Below are positions 43,111-55,152 of a stretch of DNA of 64,000 bases, piece by piece. The number at the start of each line of letters is the position of its first letter. Positions within the stretch are counted from its first letter, which is position 1. Under the pieces are notes generated by a model. It did not search any database. It was given only the letters and a program-made list of their open reading frames with translations, and was not told where the DNA came from. This DNA is from Adiantum capillus-veneris (taxonomy: Eukaryota > Streptophyta > Polypodiopsida > Polypodiales > Pteridaceae), in the NCBI GenBank assembly GCA_014529385.2, contig CM043969.1:20920946-20984945 (forward strand). The letters run 5' to 3'. The translations under genes were made by a program, and so were the position numbers.

Positions 43111-43259
43111 TCCTGGGGTGCAGACAAGGCCATATAATGCAAAAAAAGGGGTGGCCACAAGGGCGCGTAGTGAGCCATCCAAAACTGCTGGATGGGCCAT
43201 ATGTGGGCCCTTGTGGCCACCCTTTTTTTGCATAATTAAGCTATTGCTGCACTCCAGGA
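43111..43259. mobile_element. Fold-back repeat, copy 1 (MITE-like)
   Basis: Inverted repeat: TCCTGGGGTGCAG at the left against CTGCACTCCAGGA at the right. The inner arms ATGCAAAAAAAGGGGTGGCC and GGCCACCCTTTTTTTGCAT are nearly perfect. The loop holds CCATCCA/TGGATGG. Confidence 0.8.
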
Positions 43260-43458
43260 CCCTAGAAAAGATGAGATGAACCTAAAATTGAACTTTTCAA
43301 GCACATTATGCCTTCCTTCAACTCAACTTACTAGTTCCCTGCACCAAAAGGGAAAATCACATTGGACAGTATAAAAATCTAGTCTCATGCTGCATAAACA
43401 TCTAGTTTCATCAAATATTAACATTCTTGCTATTATAAGGGGAAGACAAGGCCATATA

Positions 43459-43557
43459 ATGCAAAAAAAAGGGTGGCCACAAGGGCGCGCAGGTGAGCCA
43501 TCCAAAACTGTTGGATGGGCCATCTGCGCGCCCTTGTGGCCACCCTTTTTTTTGCAT
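43459..43557. mobile_element. Fold-back repeat, copy 2
   Basis: Perfect 34-bp arms (43459-43492 and 43524-43557) with a 31-base loop that itself forms CCATCCA/TGGATGG. The about 155-bp segment before it (from 43290) is repeated before copy 3 (from 43612). Confidence 0.9.
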
Positions 43558-43740
43558 AATTAGGCTATTCTTGCACTCCAGGACCTTGGAAAAGGTGAGA
43601 TGAATGTAAAATTTAACTTTTCAAGCACATTATGCCTTCCTTCAACTCAACTTACTAATTCCCTGCACCAAAAGGCCAAATCACATTGGACAATATAAAA
43701 ATCTAGTCTCATGCTACATAAACATCTGGTTTCATCAGCT

Positions 43741-43923
43741 ATTAACATTTTTGTTATCCTAAGGGGAAAACAAAGCTAGAAAATGCAAAAAACAGGGTGG
43801 CCACAAGGGCACGTAGATGAGCCATCCAAAACTGCTGGATGGGCCATCTGCGCGCCCTTGTGGCCACCCTTTTTTTTGCATTTTCTAGCTTTGTTTGCCC
43901 CTTAGGATGGTAAAAATGTTAAT
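43741..43923. mobile_element. Fold-back repeat, copy 3 (longest arms)
   Basis: Near-perfect arms of almost 90 bases meet at about 43832. The outer ends are ATTAACATTTTT and AAAAATGTTAAT. It lacks a transposase; it could be a fold-back MITE or a small-RNA hairpin source. Confidence 0.88.
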
Positions 43924-46900
43924 ATTTGATTTAAATTTAACCCTTCATGGCCAAAACCACTTAACTTAAAACACATGGATAAACCAAAAAGCCAAATCAC
44001 TATGGAGACAGTAGACACAACTCTTAATCATTTTGTCATTGCAAAGTCATCTGAAATGATGTGAGCCTCTACAACTTCTTGAATAGCCTCCAACGCTATT
44101 GCTTGCATTTTATACTGATTTCCATAGATTTGAAGCACCTCCTTCACCGTGTGAGCATATTTTTGATGCATGGCCATGATTCAAGTGTTAAGTTTTCAAC
44201 AGCTTCTAGATTTCAATAGGCTCCGAATCTGTCTGGGCTTGTCTCACATGAATTTGTTCATCTCATCGCGTTCTTCGACCATCATGTGATGAGAAAAAAT
44301 CATATCTTGCTCACATTCTCCAAAAATCAACGTGCAAGTTGACAATTTATTTAAAAATGATGTAAAACATACATTTTTTACTTTTTTTCTTAATCTACGG
44401 GCTCCAACGAGCATTAAAACCATGGAATCTGAAAATACTCAAAGAACCATTGTTTTTTATTGTGTTAAGGACTATATTTCCTACATACAAAACTTTCCCA
44501 AAATCTCGCCCTAACACCTTCAAAAGTGGCTTCCAAGGAGTGCACTCGGTCAAAATTTGAAACTGAAGAAAAACAATCAGAATGAACTCCTAGACTGTGT
44601 ATAAACTTTAGAATAACCAAAATTTCCTTCAAAAAAAATTTATGCTAAAAATTTGAAAATAGCCCCCCATTGGACTCCCCACAATGATAGAAGTCAAAGG
44701 GTTCAAGGAGAGGTATGGTGTCACAAGTACATGGTGGGAATCTCATCGAGGTTTATTCCGTCAAGATCTCTTGTACTTTATCATGTCTTCTCATGTACAA
44801 TCTTACCAAAAAAAAACAAATTGACACTTTAAATGACTACAAATCTTATTTAACTTATCAAACAATCTAAAATATGGTAGACCAAGAGTGCTCTTACACA
44901 TCAACAAACAAAAAAGTCCAAACTTCTTCTCATTAACTTTGATAAACATACATTCGTGAACAACTTCCAAGGGGTAGTGCAGTCATAGTTCTTACATCCA
45001 TTCCATGACATGGTATGCTCATGGGGTGACCTATCATATAAAAATATCTCTGGTGGGGGTGCCCTCATGATAGGAAAGGGTGTGTTGATGATGAAAAGCT
45101 GTTGTATTGTCCTACTAGGGATCTCTCCATGTTAGCATAGTGATTTTTGGTGTAGTGGGAGCCACATTGCTTGAGGAGAGCTTTGTGCCACCGTAAGAGC
45201 TTCATGTTATGCCAGTTCCTTGAGCCATTCTTGCATTAGGATGAGATTATCCACCTCTAATAAGGATGAATTTGAAGCACCTACCTGCAAGATGTAACAA
45301 AGAAGGCTGTTTTAAAGGAAAAGTGATGACACTTGACATCTCTAACCTGCACCCACTGTTTCTTGTAATGCCACTGTTTGGAGCTGAAGAGCTTGACATT
45401 CGTGCATCCACGAATGCAAAGAAGCACCTGCACTCATACACAACCAATTGCAATAGCCTAACAAGCCTACTTCTGCCCTCCCAAGATATTGAAGAACCAT
45501 ACACATTCGTCTCACCACCGAGACAGTATGACGATCTTGGGATGACCTCTGCTCACCCTCACGTGCGGCCTTCGGTGCAAACAGCGCGGACAATCAATAT
45601 GTACACTTTTGTTGTGCGGAGTACATGGTGGTGGAGGCATACGATTTGTGATGTCCGTGAGCACCATGGCAGCTGTTGCGTGAGGAAGCAAAGAATGAAA
45701 AGAAAGAGGGGGGAGGGAGACGGAGGAACATGGGAGGAGAGAAGGGGGCAGGGGGGGAGAGGGAGAGAGAGGGGAGGAGGAGGAGAGAAGTGGGTAGGGA
45801 GGGAGAGGAGAGGGAGAGAGGAGGAAGGAGGAGGAGAGAACAAAGGTTTTTTTTTTGGGGGATTTTTTTTTTGGAAAAGTGGACTTTTAGTGTTTGTAGG
45901 TTTTTAAAAATGTCAAAAAATGATTTTTTGATGTGTATATATGTTGGGAGGGAGTTTTAAGTCAAAAATAAGTAAAAATAACTTTTTTGAAAAAAATCAA
46001 ATTTTGGCTCTTAGTGACCCACGTTTTTGTTGATGTGGCCACACCCCTTTACTCCCTTCACTTTCCAAAAGCTAGAGAGAGAAAGTGACCTCTTAGGTCC
46101 ACATCCTATTTGTCTAAAAAAAAGGCTAGAAAATTCTACTCAAAACTAGCTTCTTGAATGCCCTTGTCCCCTTAACCCTACACAACATTTTCCTTAATCC
46201 CTAAAAATTAGGATTCCTTACAAGGCCCATGCAAAGTCCATATTTCTCCTAATGTCACCACAATTATGCCCATAGCCTCAGTCCCACCACAATCGTGATG
46301 TACACCACTGGTGTAAGACATGTAAGTTGTGTCAGAGGGACGGCACTAGATCACTCATGAATGAACAATATACACCTATCCTTCCATATGGGCCATTTGA
46401 AAAATGGGGTATAGATAAGGGTAAACCAATAGGCTTTAGGCACACCATGAGGGAAATCTAGCTAGGGGCTTGAAATGTGTCCCTTTTGCCTCCTTGAGCA
46501 AGGGGTGCCCTTTGGATAAGGGAGTGGTCGTTCAACCCCAGCCCCTACTCTCATGGGTTGCCCCCTTCTTTGTAGGCCTTCATTTGACTTCAAGTACCTC
46601 AAGCACCTTAGCCCCGAAGTACCTTAAGTATTTCAAGCACCTTAGTCAGCAAGCATGACAAGCAACTCAAGCACCTTAGTAAGCAAGCACGATAAGAACC
46701 TTAGCAGCAACAATCATGACAAGCAGATCAAGCTTGGGCGGGGTTCCCACCTCAAGCTAAGCCCTAGCTTTCCTAAGGTCCTAGGTCTAAGGATTGTTAA
46801 CACTAACCTTTGGAGGTATTTAATGAAGCTAACCCTAAGGTATTTCAAGATCCATTAGCTAGAATTTCTCTTTGATAGACCATCTCTCATTTGGACCCGT

Positions 46901-47167
46901 TGACTTTGGTCTCCTTGTCAAGAAGAGCACAGTGGGACTAGGAAAGTGTCGGGCCTCTAACTATGAGGATTCCAAGAAAAATCAACCAAGGCGTAGATGA
47001 TTTGAAGCTAAAACCACAGTCAAAAAGAACAAAACTCCATCCATGAAATCTCTACTTTGCAAAATAATCAAGGTCAACTCAAAACTCTTGCGTGTGTGAA
47101 GATTAGGTGTAGCCTCGCTCCCAATCACATAGATGCAATGCTCTTTTGACATGTTAAAAATCCTAAA
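43924..47167. other. Intergenic DNA, no recognised gene
   Basis: A purine tract (GGAG/GAGA-rich) covers 45690-45845 and makes a 213-codon frame at 45266-45907 look longer than it is. At 46590-46730 AAGCACCTTAG and (T/C)AAGCA recur as a loose minisatellite. I see no convincing gene. Confidence 0.5.
47165..47167. repeat. TE-D target-site duplication, left copy (AAA)
   Basis: AAA before CACTACAA, and AAA again at 59851-59853 after TTGTAGTG. CACTA elements make 3-bp duplications. A run of A is weak evidence by itself. Confidence 0.6.
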
Positions 47168-47244
47168 CACTACAAGAGGTCACTTAAATTCCGGCGCCAC
47201 ATTACCGGCATCACTGATGGACATCGGTATATGTGTAGGTATGT

Positions 47245-47630
47245 ATGGAGGGAGATAAAGTTATTCAAAATTTTTATTTTCAAATTTTCGACGCATGTTC
47301 CGTCGTCAACGCACATGCACTTTTCGATCCTTTCTCCGACACGTTCTCCGAAACCTATACCAATTTTTGTATCGATGGTACCCTGCAAAAAACTAAACCA
47401 CGTCGTGCTTTCTCTACGCATTTCTCTTCTTCTTGCAACTTTTCTCAATCTCTCTTCTTCCTCGCCTCTTACAGATCTGGTGCGAAACAAGCTGTCGAAA
47501 GTGCTAATCTTGCTTGTGGGTTAGCCCATAACACTAAGGTGAGGTTGTTTTCATGCTTACTTGTAGATGTAGGGTTTAGGGTTTAACTTTGTGTTTGTGT
47601 GTGCATTTTTGCAGGTTCCAGGATGTTTAC
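47245..47630 (+). other. Coding-like first exon in TE-D, unrecognised
   Basis: ATG at 47245 (MEGDKVIQNFYFQIFDACSV...) open to a possible donor AAG/GTGAGG at 47536-47542. A possible acceptor TTTTGCAG is at about 47613. The protein is not recognised. It may be a captured host exon or a 5' exon of the transposon transcript. Confidence 0.3.
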
Positions 47631-47919
47631 AATATCTTTTATTGCTCAAATAGGAAGAATGTGAGTACTCGAAGCTTTAAATACATATTAAATTTATTTA
47701 AATCAATTTGTATATTAATAAAAGAAAATTCATGCTTTAAACTTTGATTGCTTTAAACTTTCAATCCTTTAAAAGAACTTATGGTTTGTGATGTAAAATT
47801 TCATTTTGAATTAAGAAAATATTTATTTTGGTTTATGAAAAAATCTTGTTTTGAAGAAATTTTGTTTTGAATTATATCGTTTTTGAAATTATGAAATTGA
47901 TGGGGTTTATGTTTTAGGT

Positions 47920-48108
47920 TAAGTATAGGTTATAAGTTAAGTTAGGTTAGGTTAGGTTAGGTTATCTTATACGTTAGGTTAGGTTAAGTTAAGCTACGTT
48001 AGGTTAGGTTAAGTTAAGATACGTTAGGTTAAGCTATGTTAGGTTAGGTTAGGTTAGGTTAGGTTAAGCTACATTAAGTTACGTTAGGTTAGGTTATCTT
48101 CTACGTTA
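47920..48108. repeat. Degenerate TTAGG minisatellite
   Basis: GTTAGGTTAGG-type units with variants TTAAG, TACGTTAGG and TTATCTT, over about 190 bp inside TE-D. Confidence 0.9.
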
Positions 48109-48117
48109 GGCTATGTC

Positions 48118-48800
48118 TGGTAATACGGCAAGCCATAGAGCTTACCCACAGTGCATATTAAAAACAACACAATGGCGATATGTTCGTCAATACGACAAGC
48201 CATAAATATTACCCACAATGCATATGCATTGTGGGCAAGCTCTATGGCTTTTCGTATTGCCAACGGCTCTCCATTGTGTTGTTTATATGTTCGTGAGCGG
48301 TTTTCAAGTCCTAAAATCGCTAAGCGGCCCTGAAAATAACACGATGGCGAGCTGTTCGGCAATACAGCAAGCCATAGAGGTTTCCCACAATGCATATAAG
48401 TTGTGGGCAAGCTCTATGGCTTGAAGTATTGCAAAACGGCTCGCCATTGTGTTTTTTATATGTTTGCAAGCAGTTTTCAAATCCTAAAATAGCTAAGCGG
48501 CCCTAAAAACAACACAATGGTAAGCCTTTTGGCAATAAGACAAGCCATATATCTTTCTTACAATGCATATGCATTGTGGGAAAGCTTTATGGCTTTCCGT
48601 ATTGCCAAACGGCTCTCCATTGTGTTGTCTATATGTTTGCGAGTTATTTTCAAGCGATAAAATTTCCTCGTGTCCCTAAAAACAACACAATGGCGATCCG
48701 TTTGGCAATATGGCAAGCCATAAAGCTTGCCCCACAAGGCATATGCATTGAGGGAAAGCTCTATGTCTTGCCGTATTGCCAACAACTTTCCATTGTGTTA
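48118..48800. repeat. Array of four large palindromes in TE-D
   Basis: Four tandem units of about 170 bp. Each holds an imperfect palindrome centred near 48224, 48396, 48570 and 48743, with arms GGCAATACGGCAAGCCATA ... ATGGCTT(G)CCGTATTGCC. Outer arms AACACAATGG/CCATTGTGTT extend each to about 120 bp. Spacers share TTTTCAAG(C/T)CCTAAAATAGCTAAG. It lies where the 5' part of the TNP2 gene would be expected. Confidence 0.85.
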
Positions 48801-48879
48801 TTTTTATGTCCACAAGCGGTTTTCAAGCCCTAAAATAGCTAAAATGCTTTTTAGGTAAATACATTGTATCCTAAGCATG

Positions 48880-49354
48880 ATAAAGTGAAAATTACAGTTC
48901 ATATAAAGTGATCAAAGGGTTGACTTATTCATGTAATGACAGGTTTCTCAATGAGAAAATCTTGCCAGAAGTGAATCACATGCCCCCTACCCATCCAGCC
49001 GCTAAAAAGATTCTTACTAATTTGGGTTTGGATTATCACAAAATACATGCATGTCCTAATGATTGTATACTTTTTCACAATGAGTATGAAAAATTGTATT
49101 AGTGTTCAAATTGTGGATCAAGCATGTACACAGAGGACACGCAAGAAAAATGTATCCCTGCAAAGGTTGAAGAGGTGATTCATGAACAAAGCACAGGACC
49201 GACGAAAACTTTAAGTTTAGATTTTGAGGTAGATGTTAGCAGTGAGCAATTGTCTGAACCTAGAGATGAGGTGTCAAATACTGAAGCTGATGCGGAGAGC
49301 GACAAAGAAGTAGAGTTTGATGTGACAAAGATACAGAAGTACAGATTGAGATAG
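48880..49354 (+). pseudogene. TNP2-like transposase fragment of TE-D
   Basis: FLNEKILPEVNHMPPTHPAAKKILTN and LGLDYHKIHACPNDCILFHN, then one TAG and CSNCGSSMYTED, match the N-terminal signature of plant CACTA TNP2 transposases (KIHACPNDCxL... CxxCG). Acidic sequence follows and the frame ends at 49354; the catalytic region is absent. A splice acceptor GACAG/G near 48943 may open this exon. An autonomous TNP2 would bind and cut the ends; this one cannot. Confidence 0.8.
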
Positions 49355-49552
49355 ACATATTTGGTGCATCATATCTCATAGAGGATGAGAGATTAACTAA
49401 TGATTTTTTCCAGGAACTCTTTTTATTAGTCTACAATACATTTTAGATTCATTCATTTGTGTAGAAGCTTTGTTGATTTGTTATTTGTATTGGTTAAGCA
49501 TTTATTCTGAAAACTAACGTATTTTGTGGGTGTTGTTTGTGTATGATTAGCC

Positions 49553-50453
49553 ATGGCCGATGAAGATGAGCCATACTCTCCTAGTTTTAGTTTTTGTGTC
49601 ACTCTGGTCGGCATGTCACCCGAGCAGATGGGCTCGTTTTTATCTCAGTTCACACCAAAGCAGCTCGCGATGGCATAGCATCTTTGGGCAGCAGGTCCCT
49701 CTAGACCTACTACGACTGACCCTACGCTCGAGACTAGTGTGGTCCCTACACCGAGCGGCCCCACACCTCAGTCTAGTATGCCCCCTACGCCTAGGACTCA
49801 TGTGCTCCCTACACCGACAGGTGGTTAATCCTCGAGATGAGGTAGGCGTCATTCTGGAGGCAGTGGTTGCTGTGGTAGTGGTTCTACCGATCCATCCACA
49901 CCACCAAGAGAGCGTCCACCACTCTCTTTAGTAGATAGTTCACCGATTGGCACACCACGTACACCTTGGGGATCACACGAGCATGAGCCTAAGAAGGTGT
50001 ACAAGAGGAGGGATGGGGTTGTTGTGGCGGATAGGGTTGGAAAGGCCATGCGACAAAGGATTCAATAGCTCTGTACGATTCAGTTTGCTCACTCTGTGAT
50101 GGAGGTTTGGGATAACCTCGATGTTGAAATAAAGAATTACATCGTCGAGGCCATTCACAGAGAGTACAGGCCAGCAGCAGAGGGGTACGATCCAGTCTCA
50201 AACCCCTGGATTTTGAACGCTGCAAAGTCCACAATGTCACACCGTCGATCACAAGCAAGAGACAGGTACAATGATGGCAGTCCCAAGCCGGCATGGTTGG
50301 ACGCAGAGGAGTGGGCAAGGATTGCATGAGAGACATAAGACAATCCTCAGAGATTTCAGCAGCAGAGAGATACACCCAGATCACGTTTGGAGTCTGCTGG
50401 AGCGTCACATCTTGGCAGTGGAGGCTACGATACGCTTCCACATGAGTTTGTAA
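49553..50453 (+). pseudogene. TNPA-like (Transposase_24-type) protein of TE-D
   Basis: ATG at 49553 in good context (CCATGG): MADEDEPYSPSF..., a Ser/Pro/Thr-rich middle, then a conserved end: VMEVWDNLDVEIKNYIVEAIH, SMSHRRSQARDRY-type basic helix, PAWLDAEEWARIA, and HLGSGGYDTLPHEF. This is the layout of the plant Ptta/En/Spm family (PF03004). TNPA binds subterminal repeats. In-frame stops (near 49676, 49826, 50066 and 50327) show decay. A donor GTAAGT at 50450 and an acceptor TTGCAG at about 50533 suggest a following exon. Confidence 0.7.
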
Positions 50454-50699
50454 GTATTATAGTATGCTTTAAATTATTAAAAAGATATATATTATTTGAA
50501 TATTTATCTAATGATTAAAACATAATTTTGCAGGAAGTTGCCATAAAATGTCCTCCGACACACCGAGAGGAGAAGTATGGGTACAAGCATGGACTTGTGG
50601 CCCTTTTGACCTAGTTGCCCTCCTTTTGACTTTTGGTACATATGTCAACTGGGAGGCATAACCATGGGGGTCTTCTCACTCAATGATTGCTTGCATATG

Positions 50700-50990
50700 T
50701 ACAATTTTGTAGTGATTATGTTTATGGTTTATGGTTATGTTTATGGTATGGCACATATGTTATGGTTAAGATTTGGCAGTCAAGTTAAGGTTATGGTTTT
50801 TCTATGATGGTATGGCAATCATGTGATGGTTATGGTTATGGTTATGGTTGTGCAATGATGGTATGGTTGGTATGGTTATGGTATGACAAGCAAGTTATGG
50901 TAATGGTTATGGTATGGCAAAGAGGTTATGTTTATGGTTTTACAATTTTCGACTCATGTTTTAATTATGGTTATAAAATATTTATGCCGT
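50700..50990. repeat. GGTTATG-type minisatellite
   Basis: Units GGTTATG, GTTATGGTATGGCA and variants over about 290 bp in TE-D, close to the TE-E insertion point. Confidence 0.85.
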
Positions 50991-51099
50991 TATGCCCTGA
51001 TCAAGCTTTTGATTTTGTGGTTATGTTTTTCTTACAATTTTTCTAGTTTCCATACACTCGCTCTTTAGCGCCAGCTTGTAGGTGGAGTACGGTTGCTTA

Positions 51100-51487
51100 T
51101 GTAATGTCTATTGCCCGCATTGGAGCAATAAGAATTATGGGAATGAATACCCTCACACTGCCTTACATTATATGAACATCAAAACACATGAAGGCAGAAA
51201 AGAAGACAATACACAGGACCAAAACACCATATTCTTCATTGATATGTAACAAAACACAGAGTTACAAGAGAGAAATATATTGATGACATGAGATAGAGAT
51301 ATCCCCAAAGACTGATATGCCCCCCATATACAACCGCTGCTCCAGCGCAACTCAAGAACGGCGAAAAATCCCATCGTGTCTCATGATATCCCATGAAGAA
51401 CTATCCCAAAGCCGCATGACTCCTAGTCCGCAATGTCCAGACATCCACAAGACCGCAGGACCGCAATGTGTGGCTTATGCCGTAACA
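51100..51487 (-). repeat. TE-E 3' LTR
   Basis: 388 bp, matching 59098-59486 along its length with many substitutions and one-base indels. Confidence 0.92.
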
Positions 51488-51499
51488 CCTAGCATGCAC

Positions 51500-53640
51500 G
51501 GTGGATTGTGGGAACCCACACTATAGCCCCTTCGTGTCGAAGGTTACGGTTGTTGTTCCTCATATTCTGGTGAGGAGGAAACATCGATGTAGCCAAACCC
51601 CTGAAAATCTTGCCGATGAGCCCGATACACCTCTGCCAACAGCTGTGGATCTCTCTTAGGTTGCTCCGGCCAAGGATCCCTTGGAATGAATTGCGTTGGC
51701 AAGAAAACAGACTGAGGTGCTTGTGGCAAAGGAGCAAGAGGTGTATGAAGAGGATAATACCAAGACAAATATCTGTTTAGCGCAGGCCAAAACGGTGGAC
51801 ATGGGGGAAGACTAAGTGAAAACGAATGAGCCAATGTCTCCACCCAAAAACAGACTCGGTGCCGCTCCTTACAAAGGCGATGAATCACTCAGTGCAAACG
51901 AGAGACATGAGCCTGGGCCTCAGCACATTCTTTTGTAGCTTTTGCCCGATCAGCAATATCAAAACCTTCTTGGACAATATTCTTACCTCCGTCATTATTC
52001 GGTGGCTCAGGCTTCCTCACCACAACTTGTTGAGTTGGTTGCTGCTGTATCACCTCGGTAGACAGCCTTGATCTCCAACTCTGCATTTGAGTTTCCAAAA
52101 AACTGTGCAGGTCCTGCTGCATCTCCACTACTAAGGCATCAAGATCATTCATGTTAATCATCACATCACCAGGATGAGATGCTAAGTAAGTGGCCAAGCT
52201 ATTCTGTGTTTGCAATGAAGAAATTCTTCTTGAATAGAAGCGACAAACGCAGATTTAGCCCCTCAGTGCTTGGATTTCCTCAGTTTCCTATCGAGCTGTA
52301 GTATTCAATGCTATATTTTGACTTGTCAATTCCCCAATGCTAGCCTACAAAGCTATCACCTGTGTTTCAAGCTCGGTAACTCATGCCTCAGTCGCTAGAG
52401 CTAGCCAAGCCGAATGCAATGACTCCGCAATGCGCTGCAAAAATGTTCTACATGCCTCGAGCTGATTAGAGGGGTTTGTGGCTGTTGTCTCCCAGGGCAA
52501 AACTGTTGGAAGAGTCCCCTCCGTCATAGCAGCTGTGATAGTAACACCGGAATTTTTTGGTTGCGCGGAAGTATCCGCACCCATAGAGCCAGTCCCAACC
52601 GGAGTGGAGGTTGTCGTTCGCTCCTACATTCTGCGTCTCCAACGTGCAATGGCGGAATCCTGCGGCAAAGTTGATGTTGCAGCAGGAGGTGGTGTGGAAA
52701 ACATTCTTTCCTCCCGACCTCGCTTTCGGCTTGATGTTCCTTCAGTGGCCATCTCCTGTGCACTAGAGGCTACCACTGCAGTCGACGTACCCGGCATATC
52801 CACTATGCGAGCAGGTGTTTGAGATACCCTCACAACAGGCACTTTGTGACTCTACATTTGTGCCAACTACTTAGTACCACATACTACATATCGATCATCT
52901 TCAAAGTGGCACAGAGGGCGAAGGGTGAGAAGAAAAACTTCCCTCAAGGGAAACACTAAAGTAAGCAGCTGCCCGACCTTGGTATTTGTTGGGATGCTAC
53001 GCCCCATCTGCCCCACCACTCTTTGGAATTCTGCTAGCAATCATTCCCTATCTGACAATCACTGCCCAAGCCACCGGCCCAAAGTTGGTCCAATGCAATA
53101 CATCGCGCTTGGCCAAAATTGTATAAGATTTGGCTTGCAACCAAATTGCCTCCAGGAACCAGTGATATGCATCCCTTATCGCTGCATCAGTGAGCCCTGA
53201 TAATTTATATTCACCCTTCACTTTCAAGCCAAACTCTACCTCTGCCTCTATAGCAGCAAGAATAACGTGTGATGCTTGCACAACACCATCACTTGGCAAG
53301 TAGCAGCATCTTGAAATCCTTTCAGCTGTCAAATGAATTTTCTAGTTGTTGATCTGCTCCACATCACCAGTAGCTAACTGCTCAATCAATGTTGTGGCTT
53401 GCGGGTGAACAGGGATACCTTGCCAATCCAGGTTGGCAAAGACACGCAGGCGCAAATCTTGTAACCAAGCGTCCACCCTACGAAGAGCGAGTGTTGCACC
53501 GGAGTAAATGGAATGCACTACAACAAGGAGGCTGTCATGGTGGCGAAGATACACAGAAGCACAGCAGAATGATGCAGTGCAGCCTTGCAAACGAGATGCA
53601 AAAAACGGGAGGAGAGTATAAGGTATCCACTGCATGCACT
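51500..53640 (-). pseudogene. TE-E third ORF region, downstream of integrase
   Basis: Minus-strand coding-like blocks with stops: ANLDWQGIPVHPQATTLIEQ, KIHLTAERISRCCYLPSDG, RDAYHWFLEAIWLQAKSYTI and LAKRDVLHWTNFGPVAW (53048-53500). Then come Thr/Pro-rich sequence, coiled-coil-like heptads (QTQNSLATYL... DALVVEMQQDLHSFLETQMQ, 51900-52200) and a Pro-rich tail. The first block has the same arrangement as TE-C ORF3 residues 90-148 (helix, then a V/I-x-L/I-T-x-E/Q-x-I pattern). I infer a decayed homologue of ORF3. Confidence 0.45.
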
Positions 53641-53820
53641 AAACCACTCACAAAGAGTTCTCAAAATATGGCGTGCCACGGTGTCACAATCATCATTGCC
53701 CTTTTCCCGCTTTTTAACATTGCATGCAAAAGAATTCCCAATTATGATTAGGGTGGCTTTCCGCTCTTGTATCACAGCAAAGGGACACTGAATCGAGGTA
53801 AGTGAAAAATAATGGCGTAG

Positions 53821-55152
53821 TCAAAATCCATTCACCGGCACAGAAATCACCTCCCCACACAAGTTAGCCAAATAAAAAGAAGTGGGCCCGCATGCTTTAA
53901 AAATCCAGAATGGCTCAGACCACCGTAATTTTAGCTTCCCGGGCATCTTTCCAAGGCGTGAATTAAATACAAGGACCAACTGCCCCCATAAAAATTGTCG
54001 TGCTTTAGGGCGATCCAGCCATTTCTTTTGCCTGGACTGCAAACCTTGCGACACCGCAAAACTGCGCAACCGTTCTTCATTTAATTCCTGCAAAACATCC
54101 AAACAATAAACAATGGAATCTTCCGAAAGAAGTCTATCCGCAATAAGCATCCGCAAACTCGAAACCACATGCTCCACCGGGGTAATTGCCTCCATACCAA
54201 ATGCCAACTTGAAAGGAGTCAATCCTATTGCCACTTTATATGATGTACGATAAGCCCATAATGCGGAAGGAAGTTTCACATTCCAATCCGTTCTATGCAT
54301 ATTCACTACCTTTGTCAAGATACGAACCAATTGCTTATTAGTTGATTCCGCCTACCCATTTGCATGAGGGTAATAAGGAGAAGATTTCCTATGCAATACA
54401 AAGTAAAATCGTAGCATTCTCTCCATCACCTTATTCAAGAAATGGCTACCCTGATCACTAACCAGCTCAATAGGACAGCCATATTTAGAAAAAACATCCT
54501 TATATAAGCACCAAGCAACGGAAACCACTGTATTATCTTCCAAAGGCCATGCTTCCACCCATTTAGTCGCATAATCAGTGGGCCGGCAAAATATACTTAT
54601 TACCAGTGTTAGCTGCTACGGGTTTAAAAGGCCCAATAAAATCCAATCCCCATTTTTGAAAAGGCTCCAAAGGTAATACTGGTTGAAAAGGCATTCTGGA
54701 CATTTTAGTAGGTTGTCCCAACCGTTGACACACATCACACTAATGTACAAAGCTTCTCGCATCTTGAAACAATGTAGGCCACCATAATCCTGATTGTAGA
54801 ACTTTCTGGCCGTGATCAATGCTGCAAAGTGGCCCCCTGCAATATCGGTATGGACTTCCTCCAGAACAGATCCTTGTTCTTGTGGTAGAACAGATCTGAG
54901 CAAGACCTCCGCAACCGTGCGATAATACAGCTTCCCCATGACAATCTCAAAATTCCTTCTTCTAATAGTCATCCATCGCCGTTGATGACTGAACAAAAAT
55001 GAAGGCATTTCTCCACTATCTAGAAAATGAAACATCTCCTCATACCAAGTCCATGGAATGCTAGGGATCATCCTAGGTTGTTGCGTAACTGTAAGATCAT
55101 CCGCAATAGCTTCTGTTAAAAAGAGAAACTCATCCAAAAATTCATCAGCCAC
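53821..55152 (-). pseudogene. TE-E integrase
   Basis: Minus strand: zinc module relic VHTDIAGGHF (about 54830) with VCVNGW where the CxxC should be, core pieces YGCPIELVSDQGSHF (second Asp) and SSPYYPHANG up to the third acidic site (54352-54480), then LPSALWAYRTSYK and a C-terminal fold (GKLKLRWSEPFWIFKACGPTSFYL). Several frames and stops; not functional. Confidence 0.85.

Noticed and set aside
45266-45907. 213-codon plus-strand frame
   Set aside because: The last third is translated purine tract, the first part has no recognisable family, and no splice or domain support was found.
47920-48108. Interstitial telomere
   Set aside because: TTAGG is not the usual plant telomere word (TTTAGGG), the array is short and mixed, and it lies inside a CACTA element.
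48118-48800. CRISPR array
   Set aside because: The repeats are palindromic units of about 170 bp in plant transposon DNA, with related rather than unique spacers and no cas genes.
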